DNA of 64,000 bases, from NCBI GenBank assembly GCA_029945375.1, contig CM057059.1, forward strand, positions 1,426,001 through 1,490,000. The letters are read 5' to 3'. The position numbers and the translations under genes are program-made. This document shows, in pieces, positions 25,901-38,900 of the stretch. The notes beneath the pieces were generated by a model that saw nothing but the letters and a program-made list of their open reading frames with translations, was not told the DNA's origin and did not search any database. Source of the DNA: Agaricus subrufescens. Its lineage: Eukaryota; Basidiomycota; Agaricomycetes; Agaricales; Agaricaceae. Numbering within the stretch: position 1 is the stretch's first letter; each line of letters begins with the position of its first letter.

Positions 25901-27994
25901 TGCGATGTTGATCCTTGAACGACACCCAGGGTTCCGGGGCGTCTCATGGAAGATAATTTCGGATGCCACCCTTCAACTATGTTTTCGTACAACATTTCAA
26001 AACGAGTCACGCGTAACTCAGATTTCGAGTGCACTTTCCCTACTTCTATCTAAAGAGGATACCGCTGTTTCACAATCACTATCCCCAGCTGAATCCTCGA
26101 GTCCTAATGCATTCCTCAATATGTCGATTCAAGCTTGTCAATTAAGGGCCGCCTTGAATCACTCTTCTAATGTAGCTCGTGGAGCCGCATCGTACGACCT
26201 CGCCATTGGATTGAAGATCTGGTGTAAAAGAGTACCAGATGTGAGCCTGGATATAAAGAAACAGGTAACTGATGCAATGACGAAGGCATTGAAGGAGGAA
26301 CCATCAAATGAACTATACTGGAGCATACATGGGAACATACAGTTTTCTGACCATCCAAAAATTGCGCAGCATGCATATATCAAGGCACTCGAGTTGAATC
26401 CAAAGGTATGATGAGGACTCGGATCGAGGTTGTCCATGTTGATCGAGATTTTCGTATAGGATGTTTCTACATGGGCCAACCTGGGTTTACTGTATTACCA
26501 CCATGGCGACCTTGAATTGGCAAATGAAGCGTTATATCGAGCACAAGTAGTTGATCCTGATTTCCCGTTAGCATGGCTCGGGCAAGCACTCGTTGCAGCG
26601 GGAAATGGTCACGAATTCGATGCATACTCTCTCTTGGCACATGCCATTACTCTGACTCCTAATCTTGTAAGTTGTTACCACGTATTGACAACTCGAGTAT
26701 TAATTAATCGATACGTATAATACAGCCTGATGTTGATGTTGAATATGGGATCAGAGCGTTCCAAGAGTCGAAGCTTTCAAGACGGAGAACAGAAGATGAA
26801 GTCGATCCCATACCGTGCTTCTTCGCTTTGAATCGCTATCGTTCCTTCAGGCCCAATGATCCCTTGGGTTTACATTTGCTTGCCCTGATATGTGAGAGGA
26901 TTGGACACATTGATCTGGCCATAAGCTCTGTCGAGCAATGCATAAGTATCCTGGAGGCTGCTTACGAGGAGTCGGAGAACTCAGTCGTCGAGAGACAATA
27001 TACTATTGCAAGCACGACCCTCGGCCGTCTCCTGCTATCCACTGGCCAACACGATCGTTCATTGGAATCTTTTCAGACATCTCTTGGCCTATTATCCGGA
27101 AATGAAGACGGTGAAAATGTGACTGAACCTGTAGAACACAACCGAGAGACCACCTTACTGCGTGTACAAGCGCATCTTGGAATGGCTCTGGCCCATTTCA
27201 TGTCGCAAGATTATTCTAGTTCGTTGGCCTCGTCTCAGGCTGCGTTGGGCATCGCTGGTGATGACCTGGGCTTGAAAGCTCAGATCATGATCCTGATGAC
27301 TCAAACGCTTTGGGCTCTGGGTACGGATGAAATGAAGGAAGCGGCAAAGACACAGCTACTTGAGTAGTGAGTTTTTGACATTCTCGGCACTTGTAAAGGC
27401 TGACAATGTGTTGTAGCATTGCAGTCGACTCAGAGAATATTGCGGCTATCAATGCACTTGCAAGCATGGGTATTTTGACTGAAGACGAAAATCTCATCGA
27501 TGCGGCGTTATCAGAGGTGCTCGGTTTACCTGTGGATCAGCGACAGGAGTTGGACGTTCATAGAGATGTGGACTATCTGGTCGTGCAACATCATTTGAGC
27601 AAGGTGTGTTGTGTGCTTTTTTATCCTTAGCCTCGGCTTGAATTATATCTAGGAGAGGAGTGGTGACGCCATATCAGTTGCTCAGCGAGAGGTCTTCTTG
27701 GAACCTGGAAAATCTGAACCGCGCATACGACTAGCCAATTTGATGATTCAAAGTAAGAGGCCGAGAGCAGCACTCTCATTATTATCGGAAGCGGTCTCTA
27801 CAAGCGTTGGAGATGATCTAGCATCAGCGGTCGTTGCCTTGAGGTTGCATTCGGTAGCATTGTGCAGTCCAGATGCGCCAACTCAAAATTGGCAAGAAGG
27901 CTTGCGAGAAATCCAGAGGGCGGTGATGTTACGACCATTCGATTTGAAATCGTGGCAGACGTTGGGTTATATCAGATCCTGCATGGGGCAATAG
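22937..27994 (+). CDS. SKI3: Superkiller protein 3 (SKI3/TTC37), TPR scaffold
   Basis: The product is the scaffold of the cytoplasmic Ski complex (Ski2-Ski3-Ski8), which feeds mRNA to the exosome for 3'-to-5' decay. The start at 22937 gives MSFVKSKLKAARESIAKK. Exon 1 ends in ENYTA and joins HVFLGLSLLKLDQ through a GTTTGT donor at 23056. About 1,400 residues are made of tetratricopeptide repeats, for example LGEAYAKAGRHAAAIKALHH (near 25620) and SHPKIAQHAYIKALELNP-type helical pairs (near 26350). The C-terminal block EIQRAVMLRPFDLKSWQTLG is typical of Ski3. Introns are short and numerous, with weaker exon definition around 24200-24700. The stop is TAG at 27992. Identification rests on the N-terminal block, the TPR content and the length. 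Confidence 0.92.
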
Positions 27995-28086
27995 CGATAA
28001 AGGGGTTGTTTTTTCGATAAGATAGTGCTTATATATATGTAATTAAGTGGGGTTGGCAAATGTATGTCTAAAAATATGTAAAAGAA

Positions 28087-29400
28087 CTACAGGGGACGCG
28101 CCCCAGCCGAATGCTGGATGATTAAAGATAGCCGGCGAGCGAGAGCATCGGGGGGATTAGACGACTGTACGCTAGTTAACCACCACTGTAACTTGGCCTC
28201 GCTAGACTTGAGAGAGGCTTGTGGGTCAGTACTGTAACAACTGATATTGAGCTTTAATTTGACAACGTTAGGAGGAAATACGCACAGCCCACGTTCTTCA
28301 AGAGCTTGATTCAATTCCACCTGCAAAAGCTGGGGTTTGTCTTGTAGAAGAAAGCGATCGTCTTCTGCCAAGAAATCTAAATGGCGTTTGATCCGATGTA
28401 CACGTAGAGCATTGAAACCGAAAGAGGTCAGGCCCAAAAGTCTATAGCAGCTGTGTAGCGGGAATGCAATGGCAAAGATAAAGGAATTAAACTGACCCGC
28501 ATATTGCAGTTGAAGCGTCTTGCGATCGAATGGCGTCAAGGGAAAGATAGGAGTCGGGAGATTCTTTACTCCTGAGCTCAGTAAACAGGGCCGAGTGGCT
28601 GTTTCTGAAGCTCGAGGCCTTTTGTAATTTTTCCTTCTGTATACGCTCCTGTTGCGAGGGGAGGATACAAGTGGAGGGAAGGAGCGAGGGTGCATAGATA
28701 GCAATGAGGGGTATAACTTCTTCTAGAAGGAGAGCGATGATTACAAAGGGGATAACTCTGATGATGGATTAGGGGGGATGGAAAAGAGTTGAGAAGAGGA
28801 AGACCGCACTTGTTGATGTCTTTTTTCTGGGTTTGGATAAATCTGAACTCGGCTCTTGTCATCGGGCTGCCGCCGTTCCTGATTCTTGAGCGGATTGCGG
28901 AGACCTGTCTGCTTCTGACGAAGATGAGCTTGGTACCTCGGAAATAGAATTTCTAATTCATTGTAAATTGGATTTTGAAAAAGGGAGTTGAGCGGGAAGG
29001 GGATAAATACCGCTAGTTGAATACCCTTGTGCAGGGTGCGAGCAAACCAGTTAGCATGGGGGGGGGGCGGGGTGAGCACGCCATGGGCTTCTGCCTGTTC
29101 GATGTCGTGTTTCGCAGTCTCCTTGACTTTGTTCAGGGAGGGAACATGGTCGGGGGTGGGCGGCGCGGGCTTGGGAGAGGAGGAGAGAGGGACGTGGTGG
29201 ACGGAGAGGGTGGGGGGCTTTGGCGGGGGCGGCTTGACGGGGGCGGGCCTGAGGCCGACCTTGGGCTTGCGGGGCGGGGGCGGGGGAAGGGCGGGGGACT
29301 TGCCGTCGGCGTGGGCGGTGGCGGGGGGCGGGGTGCTGACGAGGCGGGTCGGGCAGAGGAAGGGCTGGAGCGAACGAGCAAGCGGCCTGGCGCGGAGCAT
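28087..29400 (-). CDS. LETM1-domain mitochondrial inner-membrane protein
   Basis: The start at 29400 (MLRARPLARSLQPFLCPTR) is an arginine-rich mitochondrial presequence. A long Pro/Lys/Ala-rich linker follows, then HANWFARTLHKGIQLAV. That joins KFYFRGTKLIF over an intron at about 29015-28955, and then MTRAEFRFIQTQKKDINK. After another intron the hydrophobic segment VIPFVIIALLLEEVIPLIAI is the LETM1 membrane helix. The C-terminus carries the ribosome-binding-like domain (LLGLTSFGFNALRVHRIKRH, FLAEDDRFLL, LNQALEERGL). Family members (Mdm38, Ylh47, human LETM1) act in mitochondrial K+/H+ exchange and in coupling ribosomes to the inner membrane. I cannot say which paralogue this is. The G-rich + strand opposite the linker reflects its proline codons. 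Confidence 0.85.
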
Positions 29401-29504
29401 GGCGGTAGCTGCTGCACGGGCGCCGAAAAAACATATCCCCCCGTCACACCACGTGCCGGTCACATCCCACCGCCGTCCTCGTCTTTTGCTTTCGACGCTC
29501 GACC
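29401..29504. promoter_or_regulatory. Divergent promoter, LETM1-like / MED27
   Basis: This 104-bp region lies between two head-to-head start codons and carries CACGTG at 29450-29455. Confidence 0.5.
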
Positions 29505-30534
29505 ATGCCTCTCCAGGCCCTCCGCCAGCAGATCCAGGACCTCACCGACCTCTACGACGAGCTCCAGTCCGCCAGGAGCCTCCCCCACTCCCTCCTCACC
29601 CCCGCGCCATCCGCCGGCACCCTCAGGCCAGAATTCGTCCGTCTGAAGGAGCTTGCTGCCGGCATCCGCTCTCCCAACGTCCAGCAGGCCCTGCACCGCG
29701 CCCAAGACAGTCTGGACTCCGATGCAACAGGAATCAGCTCCAACTTCCGAAGAGAGAACCGGAAGCCGAGGTGCGAGTCCGTCCCGAGACATGCCTGTGC
29801 ATCGATTCATTCTTACATTGTTTTGTCAGAAGACCGCCTTCGCCTGCGTCACCCCAGCCCTACGTGGCAAGACCCGCACGAGAGCCATGTGCATTCCCGC
29901 CGGCGGATGCGAATGCAGCGCCGCTAATCGCACAGGACCTGGTGGGCTATATCACGGAACACAACCGGGAGCAGCGTACAAAGCTACAGATATGGCAAAA
30001 GACGGTGGACGAGGCCAAGAGTGATCGGCCCAAGCTCCTCCGATTCACAATACCAGATGTGGTGATTGTATACATTACCGTGTCCTACGAGAGGACTAGT
30101 GGGGTTGTCGTGATCGAGAACATGGCCGCATTTGGGCCGCGGGAAAAGGTGGGTCCAAGCATGGCTGCGCCGGGGGTGACGGTGACTGACTCGGGCGCAG
30201 AAAGCCCCCCACCAGCAGTCCGAGTACACAGTGTTCCAAAATCTGTCGCAACAGTTTGCGCGCGTGCTGCATTCCAACCCCAATATTGCATTTCAGAGCC
30301 TGATGGTGGGTGTTGTCGTTGCCATAAAAGGCCACCTCTGACATATCAGGCATGGCTCCATTCCATTTCGTATTTTAGAATTGGCTAGCCGCGCATGAGG
30401 GAATTTTCATGGACCCATGCACGGGGTGCGGCCGCGTTCTCTCCGTCGAGGGGCACGTCCCCCCCGTCGTGCGCCTCTGGAAGGAGGGCCCGCACGATGG
30501 GCACTGGGAGCCCCGTCACCCAACGTGCCTGTGA
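29505..30534 (+). CDS. MED27: Mediator complex subunit 27
   Basis: This is a tail-module subunit of the RNA polymerase II Mediator coactivator in the nucleus. Exon 1 (MPLQALRQQIQDL) is a coiled-coil-like N-terminus. Joins follow near 29770 (RKP/RRPPSPASP), 30149 (GPREK/KAPHQQ) and 30306 (AFQSLM/NWLAAH). The C-terminus has the Med27 zinc-binding pattern: CTGC in FMDPCTGCGRVLSVEGHVPP, then HPTC just before the stop. Total length is about 260 residues. The middle block LLRFTIPDVVIVYITVSYE fits the Med27 core. The stop is TGA at 30532-30534, less than 200 bp before the next gene on the same strand. Confidence 0.85.
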
Positions 30535-30724
30535 TCGTGGAGAGGTATGTCATGTCTCGTCCTCTCCTTTGCGCCAGAAAGGGGTAGTGTCCGCAGGAAT
30601 AGGAGAGCGGATCTGTGTGTTGGGATGGAGGCGGATCGTGCGTCATTGGCGGGCTGACATAAGTCTCGAGATAAATATGGGCTGGAGAGTCCAATACACA
30701 TCTTTTCTCTCCCCGCCTCTGGCC

Positions 30725-32537
30725 ATGTTGTCCGCCTCCCGTCACTCCGCCTTTCTCGACACAAACATCCCCCAGCCCCCCACCGCCGATCCTGCCGTCC
30801 TCTCCTCCCTCCACATCGACCCCGCCGCCTCTTCCAGCGTCGTTTTCTCCCCCTCCGGCACCATACACGTTCTTGGCTACACCCCCTCGGAGGGTGAGCG
30901 CGGCGTCCCCATCACCGTGCGCATACACTTCCAGCCAGATGGCGCAGAAGCCCTTTTTGTCCGTCTCGTTGTCGGCCAGAAGGCTATCGCAACCAAGGTC
31001 CGCGAGCTACCCAACTATTCCTACGGTCGCTGGCAGTTGGATGCCAACATCCCTCCGAACGACCCTTCTTTCTCGCCCAAGGTTCTTTTGTCTGTCCAGG
31101 CCCTCAATGACAAAAACGAGATTCTCGACTCTGTCACTTTTGGGGAATTTTCCTACTGGTCACCAGGTACGCTCATCCATTTTCTTTCTCTTCTGTCTTA
31201 TCCTGCTCAACCACTCGGCCCCTGTACAGGCTCAAGTTCGCTCAAAGAGCGTAGTCTCGCCACTCACCCTCCCCCTAGACTGCATATGCCCTCCTCCCTC
31301 CCTGATTCTACAGCTCTCAGGCGTCGCTCCGGTATCCTGCGGCAGCTTTCCCGATCTCCTGTCTCCCCAACGACCTCCCTTCCGCCTCAACAAAATCTGC
31401 GATTGCATCGACGCATGAAGTCGCAAAGCCTCATGCGAGCCAAGAACAATTCGCTTAGTGAATCTACGGAAAGCCTCTATGCCCAAACCCCTATCTTAGA
31501 ACTTTTGACTCCGCTGCCGAGTATATGCACTGGTTGGACTCCCACAGAAGTCCAAGCCGGTCGACGACTCGTTCGTTTCTCCAAGGTTCAAGACGGCCGC
31601 CGACTCATCGTTTCTTGTGAGCCTATCCGACAAGACGAGTATTGCGAAAACGACAGCGTCATCTCTTGTATATATCGCGAGGAGACGGACACCTGTTTCG
31701 TGACATCGGTCGACGTTATTTATCTTCTTGAACGTCTTACGAATGGCGAGTTCCCGGTAGAGGAGAAAAATAGGATTCGACGCAACCTCGAAGGTCTGCG
31801 CCCTACGACCGTGTCCAAACACAAGCCCGGTTTCGGCGATTTTTTCCAACGTATCATGGAGTTTCCCGATCCCAAACCCAGGAATATCGAAAAGGATCTC
31901 AAGGTCTTTGATTGGAATTTACTTGGTCAAGCGCTAGAGAAGATTCTTTCCAAATACGTATGTTCAAACGTGTTTTATGCTTTCTCCAAAAATCAGCTAA
32001 TGTGGGACACAGTCAATCTATACTACTTCGGCGCCCGACTCTGATGAGTCCCCCCCGGTTGAGACGCCTACCGCTGGTAGTCCCGAGCTTGTTTCCAGGA
32101 AGCCTATCTCGAAGGACGAGCTTAACACGCTTCCCATCCCAATCCCTAACAAGTATGGTTCGTTACCCGATGATATTACCTTTATCTCACCTTCCTCCGG
32201 CTCTGAATCGTTTTCGTCCCCTGAGCAAAGCCCAATGACAACTTCACCTACAACGTCAGTGTATCCTCTATTAAATGGGGATGCGAATGTAGAAGCCCCT
32301 CCGGCTAGCGAAGCCGCCTGTGCTCATTGGGCGGCTGATTTCAAGCCCGCCGAACTTGGCCTGGATTCCCTCAATCTCCTTCCGTCTTATGACTCTCTCG
32401 AACCGAATAGCTCGTCAAATCACAATTTCCCAAGTGAATCTACGTCTTATGATTATCGGATCTACGACAGCCTGACGTTCGATGGTATTTCCGACGAAGC
32501 ATTGGGTTCTATGAGCGACCACTATCAGGTGGGCTGA
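30725..32537 (+). CDS. MedA/Medusa-like developmental regulator (DUF7082)
   Basis: The start is MLSASRHSAFLD at 30725. The first exon encodes an N-terminal beta-rich domain (VVFSPSGTIHVLGYTPSEG, NYSYGRWQLDANIPP, FGEFSYWSPG). An intron follows at about 31168-31229. The second exon carries a Ser/Arg-rich linker and then the conserved core: GWTPTEVQAGRRLVRFSKVQ, SVISCIYREETDTCFVTSVD, EEKNRIRRNLEGLRP, FPDPKPRNIEKDLKVF. This core is shared with Aspergillus MedA, Magnaporthe Acr1 and Fusarium Ren1, nuclear regulators of conidium or fruiting development. After an intron at 31959-32010 a Ser/Pro-rich acidic tail ends at 32537. The target genes here are unknown. The length (about 565 residues) is within the family range. 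Confidence 0.85.
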
Positions 32538-32927
32538 TAAAGTTGTCCGCTAGTGGTTCATGTTCTCGTCGCTTTCACTCTTGTGTCTTGTCTATCATTG
32601 TTATTTCCTTATTCTTTGTTTTGGGTTTCTGTAGTTGAAAGGACAATCATGGAGTTGTTTTGTATCGTAGCAGCCTCTATTTAGCTTTCCTTGATCATCC
32701 TCTCAACTTGTCTTCGTTTCTTCTCATAATCGATGTGTTTTCGCCCTCAAATAATGATAGTAATGCAAAAGGATTGCATCGTCATCTCGAGATGACAATA
32801 TACAATTATTAATTAAAAGATGACCGGACAGGTTGATGTAAATATTATCGACTGTAGAAGCAATATCCAGAGCTACCGAACAGAGGGGCGGGTATAGTAT
32901 TGGAAAATAGAGTGGCTAAGGTACAAG
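32538..32927. other. Convergent 3' spacer
   Basis: This is a T-rich to A-rich spacer between the converging MedA-like and DOCK genes. No coding signal or RNA gene is seen. Confidence 0.6.
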
Positions 32928-35900
32928 TTATGTAGCTGACGCATTTCGTCGACCAAATGTGAGACTACCGAACCGCGAGAGCCGACCTCTTAATGAGAAG
33001 GAGCCTACGCTCCCCATGTATGAGGGTGCAGATGCAGATACCTGCGCCGTTGACGTGCTCTGGATTGCATTATTATTATTTCCAACATTGATGAAAGAGT
33101 TGCGTGGGGAATCTGTCGACATAGAGTCGCTACCGACCATGTCGCCTGGTGCGGATGCAACACCAGTAATACCATGTCGAGCGAGGTGTGCTAGATGCCG
33201 TTGAAGAGGTGTTTGTTGTTTGTTGTTGGACATTGGGAGCGTCTGATTGCTTGTGCTCGTGGGTGATTGAATTTCCAGGGATGGAGACGATACAAGAGAA
33301 CTTTGTAAGGGAGGTATGACAAATCGGCTCGGATCTGTAGCCAGTAGGCCTTGGGTTGCGGGGAATGCGTGTGTTGTTGGTATGCGAATCGGTAGAATAG
33401 AATCAGACACGTCCACTGCCAAGCGCCTGACTTCTTCACGGAAATTGCGTCGGAAAAATCTTTCAAGAGTTTCATGGAAGGGAATGAATTCGGGAGGGCA
33501 AAGGTGTCCATGAAGCTTGAGACAACTGTCAATGATACGAACCTGTCCCTCACTTTTAGAATATCATTCAACGCTATGTAATTTTGCACCCACCTGTTCG
33601 TCGATAGCGACTTTAAGCTTCTCAACCATTTCGGCTCTTTCGGGATTACGGGCAAGGTAGTCGGGATTGAAAAATGTCTGTCGATAAGATGCGATTCCCG
33701 TGTTCAGAGGCGCATCGACTGCACTATTCAAAGACATGGCCAAAGCATTCGTAGAGACATGTTGAGCTGTTTTAGCGAGGGCTTGATATTTCTGATATAA
33801 AGATGATAGTTCCTTGGTCTTGAGTTCCACCTCATAAAGAGCATTTTCTAGCGGCGAAATTTCAGCCACTTCCATTCTAACCACCTCAGATCGCCGAAGA
33901 ACCGTGGGAAAAATCTCTTCAGTAGTGAAATACGTTTTTTCCAGCCAGATTTCTTCCGTACCGTCCCTGGCTGTCTTTTTGACTTGTCTTGATGAGCTGA
34001 ACAGATTGATGGCACTGCGTATTTGAATAAATATTTTGTATACTGAAGCGGGTAGTATTGAACTAACCTGTGCTCGTAGTATGTTCGTACTGCCAGTGGG
34101 ACGTCCGGGTTAGTAAAGATAGGAGACGATCGATTAGGCTCCGGTGTCACAGCAGTACATTGGATGTACTGGTCATTGCCAAACCGAATATCTACAGGGG
34201 GATCGCCCGGGGTCTTCAGCAGCTGAGCACCTGGATGTTTGTTTAACATCCTTTCGCAGAAAGCTCCAAATTTCTCCCATTCATAACCCCGGTACTATCA
34301 TTCTTGAGCTGGACGAAAAAAAGTTTAAAAACTTCAACTCACAATGAAGCGTTTGTCTCGAATTGCGGCTGGAAAATTCCCATAAAATGTGACGCGATAA
34401 TAGTCAGGGTAATATCGTTGCTCGGTCACAATATGTTCAAGTAGCGTTGCTTGGTGTCTTAGAATTTCTGAAAGGCGAGCGCTGTAGTTCAATGAGAAAA
34501 CCACAGACAGCGAACTGAATCCCGAGTCTGGCACGTACTAGTTAAAGGTTACTTCAGCATGCTGATATGCCAATCCTTTGCAAATCTCAATTGCGGTTTC
34601 CCAAGCCTTGCCCTGCCCTATGATACAGATTAAGGTGGGTGAATAGCCTCATCAAGGTATAAAATTACCTAGGTAGTTGAGGATTAAGAGGCATAATGTT
34701 TCTTTTCTGTGGAAGTGAGATTGCTGCGGTAGTCCTAGGTCTTCCATCGGACCGACAAAGGTGTTGAGATCCCACTCATGTAGGTCAGAGTGCAACTTCA
34801 GGGTGAGGGCGGCTTCAACGAAGTTTTGGGATTGAAGATGCATCTGCAAATTCTGAATTAAATCGCATTTCGCAGATGGGTAGTAATATCCTCACGTTGA
34901 CCAGCTGATGCACATACTTAATATAGATTTCATCCCTCCCTATCCGCCGTATGAAGTTCATAAGACGCAACTGAGCAATAATCAGCCTGGGCTGACAGTT
35001 TAGATGATACATATACTCACTGTCGCCATCACTCGGTCATCCTGAAACTCCTCGCCTTCTGGTAGATCTCGCACACTCAACAATAGTTCTAAGAATAGAT
35101 CAACGGAGTCCAAGAAGTTGGAGACTCGCTCGCGAAGCTGTTCATCGACATCGGAGATCGTGAAGAGATGGCGCAGATGGCTGATAAAGAAGGCCCGCGA
35201 TATGTCGTCACCTTTGCTGTCGGACATGAATAGTGAATCCAGCCTGGTCACCAACTCGTTTTCGATTCCGTCGAAATGCTCCGACTGGTGATATTCAGTG
35301 ACTATCATGCTGAAGAGCATCTGTACGGCGTTGTTTCGTAGCTGATCGTGATGGCTTAAACAAAGGTTTACTACATGCCCTACCAACGAGTGTAGGTATA
35401 CTTGGTATCCCTGTCAAAATTCGAGTCAGTGAGCGTTCAACTCCGATGTAACTAGAGAAACAATTGTCTTACTCCGTATCGAATTGGAGGCTCTAGACCT
35501 GTACCCAGCTCTGATGATCCTAATCCCTGCCATAGATTGAGTAAGATTGAAGCTCCATCTCCTCGAACGTCGCCTGCGAGTCTCCAGACAGCTCGTCGTT
35601 TCTGTACAAAAAGAATGAGTAAATTCTACTAGAAGAAACTGCTATATGCGAACAAACCTGTGGGCTGAACTCTTCAATGACAAGCTGATCAGACGAGAGT
35701 AGTCTCAAGAGCATATAGAAACATTCCCTCCAGAGATTTGAGTCAAAGTCCGTTTCTTGTTCTTGAGGGGGTATGAACTCCTTCTCTAAGATAGTAGCTA
35801 CGGGCTCCATCATCTTGACCAAAACTTTGTGCGCGAGTATATTGATGTTCAGCCACGTCCTTGGAAATGCTTCACCATCAAGGATTGAGGTGGCAACGTT

Positions 35901-38900
35901 GAAGAGCTGAGATAACAATGAAACGAATCGCTCGCGACCTTCAATTACGAGGCTGTTCTCCAAAAAGCCAAGGATATCCTTGATCGGTAAAGCGAGTATG
36001 AGAACAAGTAGAACAACTGCAGTCTCTCCTAAGGCTGGACTGAAAGTGATGTCGGTATCGTTTGGGAGATTAGCTGTGACGCCGGCAGACCGGGGTGTTT
36101 CAGGAAGTGCCACCAGAAGCGAGAAGGGGTAAGACTCAGGGAACGTTACAGGGATCGAAGACTTGAAACCAGACTGGGAGCGCGCCTGCTCCATGACTCT
36201 ACGGGAAGCGGGCGCCTGCAGTTCCCGATACGAATCGAGCAATCTGCGAAAGAAATCAGACATCATTGGAACCCAAATCAGAACTGAGGCACAAACCGAG
36301 GAAGCAGGGGCAACAGACACTCAACATTTTCCTGCTCTTGACGATATGCACGAGTGTCTTGCCTTATATCCGGGTTAACAAGAGTTTGCTGTAGTTTATC
36401 GAGCATGACAGCGATAATTGTGACACAAAGCCGCGTACTTTCCAACCAAGTTTGTCGGGCAGCGTCTCGCGCCGCATCGGAATCGCTGGAGCTAGTGTGG
36501 ATATATTCATCATAATGACCGAAGTGCGGCTTAATCCAGGCCACGATAGCTTCAACCAAAAGGGGTCGAGCCTGGGCATTATCGAACAAGAAGCCTTTGG
36601 CCATGTGAAGATACATAATAAGTTTCCAAACGACAATTTTACCTTTGCTTGCGGTGACCGCGCTAGCAAAGGCTGTCGCGATGGAGACAAGTTCAATCAT
36701 ATCACACATTTTTTCCAGCTCGGGGAGAATGGATGTGAAATGTTGAAGAGCAAGGGTCTGAGTGCCTATGATGGCCGGAGACGAAACGGATACCATCCGC
36801 GTGACTTCAGAAAGATGAGAGCGCAACTCGCGTTTGAAAGTAGCTTCCAAGTGGTCAGCTGTGGCCCCTCCACCCATTCCTATCTCCTTTGCCTTTTGCA
36901 GCTCGCGGGAGCGGGCAATGAACTTGAAGATGTAGTGCCAGACCTTCAAGGCTGCTCGCAGACTGGGAGCTGTGTCCTCCGAGGTAGGGTTGATGAGAAG
37001 GCGATTCATTGACTGGATTATATGGGAAGTTGCAGCGGCGCAAGTGAAATGCTGTTCTATATACACATCCAAGACAGGTTGGAAATTACTGAAGCGCCGG
37101 TCTTGAACGATGCCGAGGACAGTGACGAGGGCATTGAAAACCAGAAGATCCATTTCTCCAGACTGATTGTTGTAGGATATAAGTATTCCAAACAGAGCGT
37201 CGAAGATGTCCCGCAAAAACTTGACAATCTCCCCTTCTCCAATAAACGTAAAGCGAGTGAGGAGGGTGGCGAGGGCTTCTTTGTCGGAGATCATCTCCCA
37301 CTTAAGAAGTCTGAAGAGAATAGGATTTTGAGTGAATTTGGTTGAACACAAGGAGCTTCTGATGGTGAGGGTATCTCTGAGGGGTGGCGCAAACTTCTGC
37401 ATATCGATAGGGACGGCAAGCTGCTCTATTTTCTGCCCCGCATTCAGAGTGGAAGGGGTAGCCAAGTAAATATCCGGGGTGAGCTGCCCGAGCCTGTCGG
37501 CTCTATACATGACTAAGGTATGACTGCCATCTTCGACAAATGCTCCTGAATTGAGGAACAAGGGTTGGAATGCAAAAGCGAATGGCCTATCGAGAGCGTC
37601 TGTATTATTCTTATTTCCGCTTCTTTCGCGACCATTGCGATTCTTGAAAGTGAAAAAGAGGTGCCAGTTGGGCATAGAGTTTGGAGGTAACTTGATTTTG
37701 ATGAGCTCGCCGAAGGTGGGTTCAACAGTCCGATGGAAGACCATCGAATGAAAAGAAGACATGAGAGGCTCTCCGCTGCCTTGAGAGACCACATTCTCCA
37801 CGATACGACCAGCCTGATCCCTGACTTCGGTCGTGATTTGTACATTTCCGTTTGGAACACGTCCAATGCTGAGTCTACCCGAACTTGTGTGGGATGCTCC
37901 AAAGTCACCGCACCAGAGCTTAATGTAAAGTTCGTTGCGTGAGTCACCAGGGAAAACCACATCTGGAAAGCCCAAGCGGAGTGTATGCGGAATGCCTTGT
38001 AGCAGAGAGGGGTTTTCTCGAACGACATTCTGTGCATCGCCACGGAAGATTTTTACAGAAACGGCCAGCATTCCGGCGCTGTGGCATCAAATTAGTCAGG
38101 GTCAAGTAAAATCCAGTAGGGACATACCGTGGTGACTTTTCATATTCCTTGGTGATATTATTAATGATACTCTGATGTATCATAGAGAAGGATGCCTCGC
38201 TTGTTGGAACGTAAATAGGCATTGTGTATTCTCTGATTGCGGTGGATTCATTTTGATCCGTGGCCATTTTACTCAATTGAGTCAGTTCCAAAACTGCGCA
38301 GCCGAAAGGGCGCCTAACTTGACCCCCCGCCTCGGAGACGAGTGTAGATTGCGTTCTATTCGGGCTCGCGTTGTATTTGAGGTCCCACGTAGAATCGCTC
38401 TTGATGCTGGCCTCTCCAGCACGTTTTCCATTCTCCGAGACTCCATTGACAGTACTGAGGCTCAACTTGAAAGAACCATTCCGCACGATGCGACAGACGA
38501 GATAGATGGGATCTTGGATATCCGCATAAGCGAGGTCGGTAAAGAGGGTCCGTACCTTGCCGGTAGGATCACGCGCCAGCACACCATTGTGATTAAGTAC
38601 AGCACAAAAATCCTCAGTTACGAATTGTGTTCCTTGTTTTTTGTATAGCGAGAAAAAAAGTTCGGCTGTCTCCCCGGGGGCACATGGTGATGCGACAAAT
38701 GCACGCAAGTCGAGAAAGATATGATAGAACTTGGTGGAGGGTTGTCGGAGCGCAGACTTGTTGGCTCCAGCTTGCGATTGGCGACAAGAAGATAATTCAG
38801 GAAAAACCGAATAAGAGGGAGTGGACACAGCGCCCGTGAGTAGTTGGTCGGTGCTTGCACGGTATGGTTTTATTTCCACCTCATCCTGGAAATTGAGATA

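Noticed and set aside
29027..30388. Long + strand open frame of 453 codons spanning the LETM1-like start and MED27
   Set aside because: Its first half is antisense to proline-rich LETM1-like coding sequence. Only the part after about 29820 is real, as exon 2 of MED27.
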